Both the position numbers and the translations under genes were made by a program. The notes beneath the pieces are model-generated. The model saw nothing but the letters and a program-made list of their open reading frames with translations. It made no database searches and was not told where the DNA came from. A stretch of 64,000 nucleotides of DNA, taken from the NCBI GenBank assembly GCA_900129675.1, contig FSRD01000001.1, positions 1,477,501 through 1,541,500 of the forward strand, read 5' to 3'. Source of the DNA: Bradyrhizobium erythrophlei. GTDB lineage: Bacteria > Pseudomonadota > Alphaproteobacteria > Rhizobiales > Xanthobacteraceae. This document shows positions 1 to 9,647 of this stretch, piece by piece. Within the stretch, counting starts at the first letter, position 1. Each line of letters opens with the position of its first letter.

Positions 1-533
1 GAATAGAACAGGGTGCAGACGTCGAATTCGCCGGCCTCGAACCGCACGATGATTTTCCTAGCAATGTCCTCGGCGTTGACGAAGCCGAGCTGGCGTACCG
101 AGCGCAGATCGACATGTTCCACGATCTGCTTGTCGAACAGGCGGCGCAGCTGCTCGTAGCCCTTGCGGCCGACGCAGAAGAACTTGACCTCTTTGCCCTG
201 GTTGATCAGCGACAGCGCGCGCTCGCGGGCGAGGCGCACGATCGACGAGTTGAAAGCACCCGACAGGCCGCGCTCGCCGGTGCAGACCAGCAACAGATGC
301 ACCTGATCCTTGCCGGTGCCGGCCAGCAGCGCCGGTGCGCTGGGCGATCCCGCGGCAGCGGTCGCGATGTTGGAAATCACCGAGTCCATTTTTTCGGCAT
401 AGGGCCGCGCGGCTTCGGCGGCGGTCTGCGCACGACGCAGCTTGGACGCAGCAACCATCTGCATGGCCTTGGTGATCTTTTGCGTCGCCTTGGTGGAGGC
501 GATGCGGACCCGCATGTCTTTCAGTGAAGCCAT
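1..533 (-). CDS. atpG: ATP synthase F1 subunit gamma (partial, 3' end outside window)
   Basis: Central rotor-shaft subunit of the F1 part of ATP synthase; it couples c-ring rotation to catalysis in the alpha/beta hexamer. The first 177 codons are visible on the minus strand, starting [20 protein letters not shown], the usual N-terminal coiled-coil helix of the family. Around residue 85 the conserved segment [12 protein letters not shown] is present. The reading frame runs off the left edge, so the C-terminal helix (MKxAT-type motif) cannot be checked. It follows atpA in operon order, but the 211-bp gap to atpA is unusually long and filled by hairpin repeats. Confidence 0.96.
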   Translation of the reverse strand, partial: MASLKDMRVRIASTKATQKITKAMQMVAASKLRRAQTAAEAARPYAEKMDSVISNIATAAAGSPSAPALLAGTGKDQVHLLLVCTGERGLSGAFNSSIVRLARERALSLINQGKEVKFFCVGRKGYEQLRRLFDKQIVEHVDLRSVRQLGFVNAEDIARKIIVRFEAGEFDVCTLFY

Positions 534-585
534 TCTTAGTTCACCCTGGCGACCTGTTTTTCAACCCGGTCGCGAACCCCTCGTT

Positions 586-741
586 CGTCATGCCCGGCCT
601 TGTGCCGGGCATCCACGTCTTAATTCTTGCCACGCGCGAAGACGCGAATGGCGCAGGAACTCGTTTCACGAGTTCCGTCCTTGTATCTAATTTGCGCAAG
701 TCGGGTAAACCCGACTTGCGGTGTCAAGCCCGGCCATGACG
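586..741. repeat. Palindromic repeat cluster between atpA and atpG
   Basis: Three hairpins lie in tandem: a GCCCGGC/GCCGGGC hairpin near 591-610, a GAACTCGTTTCACGAGTTC hairpin near 658-678, and a GCAAGTCGGGTAAACCCGACTTGC-type hairpin near 697-720 (each arm under 12 bp). The block starts CGTCATGCCCGG and ends CCGGCCATGACG, so its outer ends are inverted copies. The same outer module recurs at 39191-39263, 52199-52493 and 62577-62704. It sits inside an otherwise compact ATP synthase operon. Confidence 0.75.
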
Positions 742-744
742 GCG

Positions 745-2834
<2,090 letters not shown>

Positions 2835-3327
2835 TGACGCGCTCTTTTTTTGCTGTCAAACTCGCAAGGGAAAAACCGTCGCCACGAAGCGGCGCCTAGC
2901 GATCCAAGCCCTTGGAATTCAAGCGGGACTTCGATTTTCGACCGGCACAGACGTACCGGGATCGTTAAAATCGCGGCTTTGCTAACATAGCGGGCGCGCA
3001 GGTGCAACATGACGGGGCGTATCGGCGATGCCTTGTCGCACGCGCTGTTTTGGCCGTCGCGCCGTTTCCAGCCGCCATTCTGCGTCACGAAAATTGCGGC
3101 GGGGATCGCGGCCTTCTCCCTGGAGCGTCATCGTTGATCCCTGGAACGTCATCGATCTCAGGAGCGTCGTCGCTGAAAAGATTCGCTCCACCAGCGATTG
3201 CATGGCCGCCATGAGCCGTGGCCTTGGAACAGAAGCGGCCGGTTGATTCCATTTACGCATTACTTGCGCAAATCTCGCCGGGTGCTGCGATGACTTTATT
3301 AAACAGTAATGACAAGTATAGTATTGG

Positions 3328-3342
3328 TTAATGATTCGTTAA
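3328..3342. promoter_or_regulatory. Candidate CtrA box (TTAA-N7-TTAA)
   Basis: The sequence TTAATGATTCGTTAA matches exactly the full CtrA recognition consensus TTAA-N7-TTAA of alphaproteobacteria. It lies in an AT-rich stretch 182 bp upstream of the rlpA-like start. RlpA-type proteins act on peptidoglycan or at the septum, which suits cell-cycle control, but binding is an inference. Confidence 0.5.
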
Positions 3343-3484
3343 TATAAAAGATCACGGAATATCTCATGACTACTTGCACTTGGTAGCAAGATATTGCAGC
3401 CGGATACAATCCGGATTTACTGCCCAATTCATGCCTCATTGCGCAACCAAAGGGCAGTCACGCAAAACGGGACGGGGGTTCCAC

Positions 3485-3502
3485 TTGTCACATATGTGAC
3501 AA
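3485..3502. promoter_or_regulatory. 18-bp perfect palindrome, probable operator
   Basis: TTGTCACATATGTGACAA is a perfect 18-bp palindrome ending 21 bp before the ATG of the rlpA-like gene. There is no T-run after it, so it is not a terminator. Its position close to the start codon fits a repressor site or a 5'-UTR hairpin. The cognate regulator is unknown. Confidence 0.5.
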
Positions 3503-3523
3503 TACTGTCTGAGGGACAATTTA

Positions 3524-4015
3524 ATGCTGAATACCAATAATGTTGCGCTGGGAAATGCAACCCGGTCGCGCACGGCTCTCGCTTTTGTCGCCGCAACTCT
3601 CCTGGTCGGTGGCAGCGTTACCGAAGCTTCCGCCAAATCCAGGCACCATTATCGCCACCATCACCACCAGGCCGCATCCGAGGGTTCTTCCTGGCGCGAC
3701 GCCAATGCCTCGATCGCCTCGTCTTCCGGCGGGCACAGCTTCTCGGGCATAGCCTCCTTTTACGGCAATGAATCAGGCAGCCACACCGCCTCAGGTCAGC
3801 GCTTCAACCAGAACGCCATGACCTGCGCCCACCGCTCGTTGCCGTTCGGCACCAAGCTCCGGGTGACCCATGGCGGCCAGAGCGTCGTCGTCACCGTCAA
3901 CGACCGCGGCCCGTTCGTCCGTGGCCGCGTCCTCGATCTGTCCACGGGCGCCGCCCGTGCCATCGGCCTGACCGCCGCCGGCGTCGGCCGCGTCACCGCC
4001 GAAGTCGTCTCCTAA
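3524..4015 (+). CDS. RlpA-like double-psi beta-barrel protein, His-rich N-terminus
   Basis: Exported RlpA-like protein of 163 residues. A hydrophobic signal segment (TALAFVAATLLVGGSVTEASA, about residues 18-37) is followed by a His-rich run RHHYRHHHHQ and a Ser-rich linker. The DPBB domain covers about residues 73-163, with SGIASFYG, HTASGQRF, and the characteristic NDRGPFVRGRVLDLS. There is no SPOR domain, unlike E. coli RlpA, so septal targeting cannot be assumed. Family members include lytic transglycosylases acting on denuded glycan strands; enzymatic activity here is inferred. A GAGGGA ribosome-binding site precedes the ATG. Confidence 0.88.
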   Translation: MLNTNNVALGNATRSRTALAFVAATLLVGGSVTEASAKSRHHYRHHHHQAASEGSSWRDANASIASSSGGHSFSGIASFYGNESGSHTASGQRFNQNAMTCAHRSLPFGTKLRVTHGGQSVVVTVNDRGPFVRGRVLDLSTGAARAIGLTAAGVGRVTAEVVS

Positions 4016-4098
4016 GGCGTCTCACCCGCCGCTTTCGATCCAACCATTTCGGTAAGCGTTGCGTAGCGTAACGATCGCGGAACTTTTCGCGCATCGAT

Positions 4099-4134
4099 AA
4101 AAGCCTGCAGTCGCGAATGACGGCAGGCTTTTTG
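4099..4134. terminator. Rho-independent terminator, probably bidirectional
   Basis: Arms AAAAGCCTGC (4099-4108) and GCAGGCTTTT (4123-4132) form a 10-bp stem with a 14-nt loop. T-runs flank the stem on both strands. It follows the rlpA-like gene on the plus strand and lies downstream of priA on the minus strand. Confidence 0.75.
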
Positions 4135-4152
4135 TTTCGGATGGGCTCTCAA

Positions 4153-4269
4153 CGTCATTGCGAGGAGCGAATCGACGAAGCAATCCATTCTTTCCTTGTC
4201 GATCGATGGAAGCTTCGCGGAGCCTGTCATCGGGCGCGCATTCGCGCGACCCGGTGGCTCGCAATGACG
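4153..4269. repeat. Palindromic intergenic repeat, family A copy 1
   Basis: Bounded by CGTCATTGCGAG and its inverse GCAATGACG. It holds a central module GCCTGTCATCGGGCGCGC that recurs at 20375-20493 (inverted) and 36624-36742 (same orientation); a shorter copy without it is at 46495-46579. It lies between the rlpA-like gene and the 3' end of priA. Confidence 0.8.
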
Positions 4270-4278
4270 GGAGGGGAT

Positions 4279-6489
4279 TTACAAGAAGCTCTGCGGATCG
4301 ACGTCGACCTCGAGCTTGAGATTGCCCTTGGTCTTCGGCCCCGCCGTGAGCCATTCGCGCAGATATTCCGACAGGTCGACATTGCGCAGCGATTTCACCA
4401 AGAGCCGAAAACGATAGCGGCCCTTGATGACCGCAAGCGGCGCTTCCGCGGGGCCCAGCACCTGGATCCGTTCATCGATCGGCGCGACCGCGGCAAGACG
4501 GCGCGCAAAACCCTCGGCGGTCGGCCGATCGCCCGCGGAAATGATCAGGCTGGCGAGCCGGCCGAACGGCGGATAGCCGGTGCGCTCGCGCGATTCGATC
4601 TCGCTGGCATAAAACGCCTCGCGATCGCCGGCGACCAGCGCCTTCATCACCGGATGTTCGGGCTGATGGGTCTGCATATACCCGACGCCGCGGCCCTGAT
4701 CGCGCCCGGCGCGCCCGATCACCTGGTTCAGCAGCTGAAACGTCCGCTCGGCGGCCCGCGGATCGCCATTGCCGAGGCCGAGATCGGCATCGACGACGCC
4801 GACCAGATTGAGCCGCGGGAAATTATGTCCCTTCGCCACCAGTTGGGTGCCGATGATGATGTCGACGCGGCCCTCCGCGATCTCGTTCAGTTCGCTGCGC
4901 ATGGTCTCGATCGAGGTGATCAGATCGCTCGACAGCACCATGGTCCGCGCTTGCGGAAACAACGCGGCCGCTTCCTCCTGCAGGCGCTCGACGCCGGGAC
5001 CGACCGCGACCAGCGATTGTTCCGCCGCGCAATGCGGGCAAACATGCGGACGCGGCATCGAGGAGCCGCAATGGTGACAGACCAGGCGCTGGCGAAATCT
5101 GTGGTCCACCAGCCAGGCGTCGCAGATCGTGCAGGCGAAGCGATGCCCGCAGGTCCGGCACAGCGTGAGCGGCGCGTAGCCACGGCGATTGAGGAACAAC
5201 AGCGCCTGCTCGCGCCGCTCGATCGCGATTCCGATATATTCGGCGAGCCGCGGCGAAATGAAGCGGCCGCGCGCCGGCGGTTCGCGGCGCAGGTCGATCG
5301 CCTCGATCTGCGGCATGTGCTGGCCGCCGAAGCGCGACGGCAATGCGACGCGCTGATAGCGCCGCTTGCGCGCATTGACCTCGGTCTCGATCGACGGCGT
5401 CGCGGACGCCAGGATGATCGGGATTTTGGCGATATGGGCGCGCACCACCGCCATGTCGCGGGCATGATAATGCGCGCCGTCATCCTGCTTGTAGGCCTGG
5501 TCGTGCTCCTCATCGACGATGATCAGACCCAAATCAGCATAGGGCAAGAACAAGGCAGAGCGTGCGCCGACCACGACCGGCGCCTCGCCGGCCGATATCG
5601 CGGCCCAGTTGCGCGCGCGGGTGCGCGGGGTCAGTTCGGAATGCCACTCCAGCGGACGCACGCCGAAACGCTGCGCGAAGCGATCGAGGAATTGTCCGGT
5701 CAGCGCGATCTCCGGCATCAGGATCAGCGTCTGCTTGCCGCGCCGGATGATTTCGGCGATCGCCTCGAAATAGACTTCGGTCTTGCCCGAACCGGTGACG
5801 CCATCGAGCAGCGCGACGTGAAAACTTCCGTTCGCCGCAAGCGCCCGCAGGGCATCGACAGCCGCGCGCTGCTGGCGCGAGAAATCAGGCTGCGCAAACT
5901 GAGGATCGGGCGGTGGCGGCGCCAGCGGCGGCGGCATCGTCTCGATCGTCAGCGTGCCCTCATCGACCAGGCCGTCGATCACTCCGGCGCTGACGCCGGC
6001 TTCCCGCGCCGCCTCCGATTTGCCGTGCAGCAATCCGTCGGACAGGATCTCGATCAGCCGGCGTCGCGCGGGGGTCATCCGCCGCGGCAGCTCGCCTGTC
6101 AGCCGCACGCCGATGCGCATCCGCTCGGGCCCGAGATTCTCGCCCATCCGCAAGCACATCCGCAGCACCATGCCGCGTGCCGAGAGCGTGTAGTTGGCGA
6201 CCCAGTCGACGAGGCTGCGCAATTCCTCCTTCAGCGGCGGCACGTCGAGCTTTTCGCCGACATCCTTGAGGCGGTTGTGCAGGCGCGGATCGGGCTTTGC
6301 GTTTTCCGCCCACACTACCGCGACCACTTCGCGGGGGCCGAGCGGCACGCAGACCACGTCTCCCGGCTTCAGCTCCATGCCGCGCGGCACGCGATAGGAA
6401 TAGGCATGGTTGAGCGCAACCGGCACCAGCACATCGACGACGCGGGTCGCGGAAGCGCTGGAAGTGTCGGGGCGCGTGGTGTGGTCCAT
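4279..6489 (-). CDS. priA: Primosomal protein N' (PriA helicase)
   Basis: Superfamily 2 3'-to-5' DNA helicase that reloads the replisome at stalled forks. It has 736 residues, a normal PriA length. The N-terminal DNA-binding domain is followed by Walker A GVTGSGKT at residues 230-237 and Walker B DEEH at 326-329. A Cys-rich zinc-binding insertion is seen at roughly 440-485 (CRTCGHRF, CTICDAW, CHHCGSS, CPHCAAE: eight cysteines, two zinc sites). Helicase motif V/VI region QVIGRAGRDQGRG is intact. Family knowledge supports the function strongly. The neighbouring xerC-like gene is divergent from it. Confidence 0.97.
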   Translation of the reverse strand: MDHTTRPDTSSASATRVVDVLVPVALNHAYSYRVPRGMELKPGDVVCVPLGPREVVAVVWAENAKPDPRLHNRLKDVGEKLDVPPLKEELRSLVDWVANYTLSARGMVLRMCLRMGENLGPERMRIGVRLTGELPRRMTPARRRLIEILSDGLLHGKSEAAREAGVSAGVIDGLVDEGTLTIETMPPPLAPPPPDPQFAQPDFSRQQRAAVDALRALAANGSFHVALLDGVTGSGKTEVYFEAIAEIIRRGKQTLILMPEIALTGQFLDRFAQRFGVRPLEWHSELTPRTRARNWAAISAGEAPVVVGARSALFLPYADLGLIIVDEEHDQAYKQDDGAHYHARDMAVVRAHIAKIPIILASATPSIETEVNARKRRYQRVALPSRFGGQHMPQIEAIDLRREPPARGRFISPRLAEYIGIAIERREQALLFLNRRGYAPLTLCRTCGHRFACTICDAWLVDHRFRQRLVCHHCGSSMPRPHVCPHCAAEQSLVAVGPGVERLQEEAAALFPQARTMVLSSDLITSIETMRSELNEIAEGRVDIIIGTQLVAKGHNFPRLNLVGVVDADLGLGNGDPRAAERTFQLLNQVIGRAGRDQGRGVGYMQTHQPEHPVMKALVAGDREAFYASEIESRERTGYPPFGRLASLIISAGDRPTAEGFARRLAAVAPIDERIQVLGPAEAPLAVIKGRYRFRLLVKSLRNVDLSEYLREWLTAGPKTKGNLKLEVDVDPQSFL

Positions 6490-6583
6490 TGGGAGGCTGA
6501 TTCGATGCCTGAGGAACGAGGTAACTTAGGGGCGCGACGGGGCCGGGGCCAGCCTTTGACTGCACCGGTTTGCGCAAGCCAAT

Positions 6584-7163
6584 AACCTCCAGCAAAGCTG
6601 GAGGTTTGATTGGGAACCGCCAAAGGCGGTTTTAAGGGATGTTTGGACGATTGATTGGATTTTGGGCTGCTGAAATCTTCAGCTCAAACTGCTCCAATTG
6701 CCGATCGGCCAGTTCTTGGTTTCTGATATAGGCCCGGATCACTTCCTCGTCCCGGCCAACGGTCGTGACAAAGTACCCGCGCGCCCAGAATTTGTGGCCC
6801 AGAAAATTCCGCATCTTGCGTTCGACATTCTGCGCGGCACCGAATATTTGGGAGGTATCGATATCAACATGTGAACGTGATCCGGCATCAAATGTCCTTC
6901 CTCGATCCGGCACTCCTTCCGTCGCGCCAGATCGTGAAACACTTGCCCCAAGTGCCGCTTTATCTTGGCGAAAAGCAGCTTCTTGCGATACTTCGGCGTA
7001 AACACGACGTGGTACTTGCACTCCCAGGTCGCGTGATTAAGATGATTGAACTCTGCTTCCATCATGGTCTCCTTGAGGGTTCTTGGCGGTTCCCCAAGGA
7101 GACTTCATGACTTCATTCCCGTAGCTGTAAAACTTCCTGTTTTCGCCCCGCCATAGGCGGGGG
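6584..7163 (-). mobile_element. Degenerate IS200/IS605-type element
   Basis: A single-gene insertion element between priA and the xerC-like gene, with a broken tnpA and hairpins near both ends, the arrangement of IS200-family elements. Past the tnpA 3' end are AACCTCCAGC-AAA-GCTGGAGGTT (6584-6606, perfect) and AACCGCC-AAA-GGCGGTT (6615-6631, perfect). At the other side is CCCCGCC-ATA-GGCGGGG (7147-7163). No terminal inverted repeats or target duplication are expected in this family, so the exact ends are approximate. No tnpB is present. Confidence 0.75.
6632..7065 (-). pseudogene. tnpA: IS200-type TnpA (Y1 HUH transposase), frameshifted with internal deletion
   Basis: The N-terminal part reads MMEAEFNHLNHATWECKYHV in one frame, through VFTPKYRKKLL and the HUH motif region PDHVHMLISIPPKYS. 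After about 6855 that frame turns to nonsense while the family C-terminus continues in another frame: FWARGYFVTTVGRDEEVIR then YIRNQE, which holds the catalytic tyrosine. The roughly 15-residue segment expected between PPKYS and the ERK-MRNF part (usually like VVGYIKGKSAIH) is missing. This looks like an internal deletion that also shifted the frame, leaving HUH and Tyr motifs in different frames. Inactive as it stands. Confidence 0.85.
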
Positions 7164-7239
7164 CTTAGCAGGTTTGGTTAGTGAACGGTAAACGAAACCG
7201 GTGCGATATAATCGTCAGAATCAGGGCGCCGATAGCTCC

Positions 7240-8211
7240 ATGACCAAACCGGCCACGTCACTTCAACCCATCGAACTCGATTGCGCCGACGAAACCGTCA
7301 CGCTGGAGATGACGCGCTGGCTGTCGCATCTGCGCGCCGAGCGGCGGCTGTCACCCAAGACATCCGAGGCGTATGCCCGCGACGTCCGCCAATGTCTCAC
7401 CTTTCTGGCCGAACACTGGGGCAGGCGGGTGACGCTCAAGGCGTTCGCCGCGCTGGAAGCCAGCGACATCAGGGCATTCATGGCGATGCGCCGCGCCGAT
7501 GAGATCGGCGGGCGCTCGCTGATGCGGGCGCTGGCGGGCTTGCGTTCGTTCGGCCGGTTTCTCGAACGGGAGGGCAGAGGCAAGGTCGGCGCGCTCTCTG
7601 CCATCCGCGCGCCCAAAGTTGCAAAAAGCCTGCCGAAGCCGATCCAAATGGCTGCGGCGAAACGTTTGACGGATGCCGACGAGCGCGCCGGCGAGGACCG
7701 CGATCCCTGGATCTGGGCGCGCGACGCCGCCGTGATGGCGCTGCTCTACGGCTCGGGCCTGCGTATCTCCGAGGCACTGGGCCTGAAGCGCCGCGACGTA
7801 CCGTTGCCCGGTGAAGGCGACGTCCTGATCGTGACCGGCAAGGGCAACAAGACCCGCATGGTGCCGGTGCTGCAAAATGTGCTGCAATTGATCCAGGATT
7901 ATACCGCGATCTGCCCGCATCAGCTCGCCCCGGCGGGGCCGATCTTCGTCGGCGCCCGCGGCGGCCCGCTCAGCCCGCGAATCATTCAGCTGACCATGGA
8001 GCGATTGCGCGGCGCGCTCGGCCTGCCCGACAGTGCAACACCGCATGCGCTGCGGCATTCGTTCGCCACCCACCTGTTGAGCCGCGGCGGCGATCTGCGC
8101 GCGATCCAGGAACTGCTCGGCCACGCCTCGCTCTCGACCACGCAGATTTATACCGGCATCGACAGCGAACGGCTGCTGGAAGTCTATCGAACGGCGCATC
8201 CGCGCGGCTGA
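7240..8211 (+). CDS. xerC: Tyrosine recombinase XerC-like
   Basis: Site-specific tyrosine recombinase of the XerC/XerD type, resolving chromosome dimers at dif during division. Starting at MTKPATSLQPIE it has 323 residues; an upstream in-frame start at 7201 is less likely because family members begin near here. The N-terminal SAM-like core-binding domain covers about residues 25-120. The catalytic domain has Arg in SGLRISEALGL, Lys in GKGNKTR, HALRHSFATH, LLGHASLSTTQ and the nucleophile Tyr in QIYTGID. All catalytic residues are present. It is divergent from priA and separated from it by the IS200 remnant. Confidence 0.93.
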   Translation: MTKPATSLQPIELDCADETVTLEMTRWLSHLRAERRLSPKTSEAYARDVRQCLTFLAEHWGRRVTLKAFAALEASDIRAFMAMRRADEIGGRSLMRALAGLRSFGRFLEREGRGKVGALSAIRAPKVAKSLPKPIQMAAAKRLTDADERAGEDRDPWIWARDAAVMALLYGSGLRISEALGLKRRDVPLPGEGDVLIVTGKGNKTRMVPVLQNVLQLIQDYTAICPHQLAPAGPIFVGARGGPLSPRIIQLTMERLRGALGLPDSATPHALRHSFATHLLSRGGDLRAIQELLGHASLSTTQIYTGIDSERLLEVYRTAHPRG

Positions 8212-8309
8212 TCTCCGGCGTTTGGCACGCTCCCGTCACATCCGCTTGCCACTTGCCTAAGCGATGCCGTTCGGCAATCGTGGACAGGGTCTCATTCGGG
8301 GAGAGAATC

Positions 8310-8897
8310 ATGAGCGCACATGAGAGCATGGAACAAGCGGACCACGCCAAGGAAGCCGCCGGCGAGAACAGGAAGATCGCGCTATTGATCGCCGTGATCG
8401 CGTTGTGTCTTGCGCTATCGGAAACGCTGGGCAAGGGCGCGCAAACCGAATCCATCAGCAAGAACGTCGAGGCGTCGAACCTGTGGGCGTTCTTTCAGGC
8501 CAAGAGCATTCGCCGCACCACGGTCCAGACCGCGGCGGAACAGGCCAAACTGAGCCTCGGCGCCGGCGACGACGCCACCAAGGCGGCGGTGCAAAAGCAG
8601 ATCGACGACTGGCAGAAGACCGCGGCGCGCTACCGCTCCGAGCCGGAGACCGGCGAAGGCTCGGAGCAATTGTCCGAGCGGGCCAAGCACGCCGAGGAGG
8701 AGCGTAACCTCGCGGAGGCCAAGTACCATCACTTCGAACTCGCCTCGGCGGCCTTTCAGATCGGAATCGTGCTGGCCTCGGCAACCATTATCACCGGGAT
8801 TATTGCGCTGGCCTGGATCTCCGGCCTGCTGACGCTGGCGGGCATCGCCATTACCGCGCTCGGCATCTTCATGCCGCACCTATTGCATCTGCCTTGA
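8310..8897 (+). CDS. DUF4337-type membrane protein
   Basis: Protein of 195 residues, starting MSAHESMEQADHAKEAAGEN with GGGGAGAG upstream as ribosome-binding site. One membrane segment near residues 22-40 (IALLIAVIALCLALSETLG) is followed by a charged, Ala/Glu/Lys-rich region that could be a coiled coil (about 60-145), then two closely spaced membrane segments near 150-190. This topology and the NLWAFFQAKSIRR stretch match the DUF4337 family, whose function is not known. It stands alone, 98 bp after the xerC-like gene. Confidence 0.8.
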   Translation: MSAHESMEQADHAKEAAGENRKIALLIAVIALCLALSETLGKGAQTESISKNVEASNLWAFFQAKSIRRTTVQTAAEQAKLSLGAGDDATKAAVQKQIDDWQKTAARYRSEPETGEGSEQLSERAKHAEEERNLAEAKYHHFELASAAFQIGIVLASATIITGIIALAWISGLLTLAGIAITALGIFMPHLLHLP

Positions 8898-8939
8898 TGC
8901 CTATCGCTCATAGCTGAGACAGCGCGGCGGACTCCGCTT

Positions 8940-9055
8940 CACCTCTCCCATCGCGAGAGGTCGCGCCGAAGGCGCGCGTGATGGATTACGGTCTATCGAT
9001 AGAGCTGAGCGCCTCACCCGGCGCTACGCGCCGACCTATCCCGATAGGAGAGGTG
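8940..9055. repeat. Large imperfect palindromic repeat
   Basis: The outer ends CACCTCTCCC and GGAGAGGTG are inverted copies. Inner stems include CTCTCCCATCGCGAGAG and GGTCGCGCC/GGCGCTACGCGCC pieces. The roughly 116-bp unit fills the gap between two convergent membrane protein genes; such elements are typical intergenic repeats in this bacterial group. Confidence 0.65.
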
Positions 9056-9080
9056 AGAACAGACCGCGTGGCGCCGACAA

Positions 9081-9611
9081 TCAGCGCGCTTCGTGCACGC
9101 TTTTGCGGAAGCGCTGGATCAGCCGCAGCATCCGCGACGACCAACCGCCGCCGTCGCCGCGTAACATTTCCAGGATTCGTCGCTTGACCGGCTCGACCAG
9201 CACGGCCGCCTTGGCGCGCAGACCCATGATGAATTCATAGAGCCTTTCGAACCACGGCATTTCCAGTAGCTTCGAGCGTGTCACGTCGAAGATGAACGCG
9301 GTGACACCGACGCCGACGAGTTTCGCGAAGATGAAGGTGACGATGGCGCTCAGCCAATATTCATGCATCAGCAGCCACAGGCCGACCAGCTTGAGCGGAA
9401 ACAGCGGGATCACCGGCACCAAGAATACGATCAGCGTCATCGCCGGCGGCAACGTATCGACGCGGTCGGACAGCCATTGCTTGAACGCACGCAGCGGAAT
9501 CAGCGCCACCACACGCGCCACGATCGGCTCGAGATGATCCCACAGCCATGCTTCGATCAGGAAGATGACCGCGAGCAGAACCCAGATCGGTTGAAGAAGG
9601 CGGCGCATCAT
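9081..9611 (-). CDS. Conserved integral membrane protein
   Basis: Hypothetical protein of 176 residues. Three likely membrane segments are visible: LLQPIWVLLAVIFLIEAWLW near the N-terminus, MTLIVFLVPVIPLFPLKLVG around 58-78, and WLSAIVTFIFAKLVGVGVTA around 86-105. The C-terminal 65 residues are soluble and basic (VEPVKRRILEMLRGDGGG, RLIQRFRKSVHEAR), so the tail probably faces the cytoplasm. I do not recognise a named family with confidence. It ends 36 bp before lpdA in the same orientation and may be cotranscribed with it as the last gene. Confidence 0.7.
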   Translation of the reverse strand: MMRRLLQPIWVLLAVIFLIEAWLWDHLEPIVARVVALIPLRAFKQWLSDRVDTLPPAMTLIVFLVPVIPLFPLKLVGLWLLMHEYWLSAIVTFIFAKLVGVGVTAFIFDVTRSKLLEMPWFERLYEFIMGLRAKAAVLVEPVKRRILEMLRGDGGGWSSRMLRLIQRFRKSVHEAR

Positions 9612-9647
9612 GGAGGTGGTCTCTACCCGGCGCGTACCGGATGCCGA

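Larger units (their letters stand above)
2835..3523. other. Divergent intergenic region between atpH and the rlpA-like gene
   Basis: A 689-bp non-coding region separates divergent atpH and the rlpA-like gene. The atp-side half (to about 3250) is GC-rich with no convincing conserved frame. From about 3290 to 3420 the sequence becomes clearly AT-rich compared with its surroundings and holds a perfect TTAA-N7-TTAA site; an 18-bp perfect palindrome lies at 3485-3502. The reading frames seen here have no recognisable protein features. Promoters for both operons should be in this segment. Confidence 0.6.

Noticed and set aside
4117..6585. 822-codon plus-strand frame opposite priA
   Set aside because: Antisense to a complete PriA with all motifs; composition is Arg/Ala/Asp-rich and lacks any motif.
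7240..8211. XerC-like gene as an integrase of a genomic island
   Set aside because: Length, motifs and the housekeeping neighbourhood fit a chromosomal Xer recombinase; no attachment site or cargo was seen.
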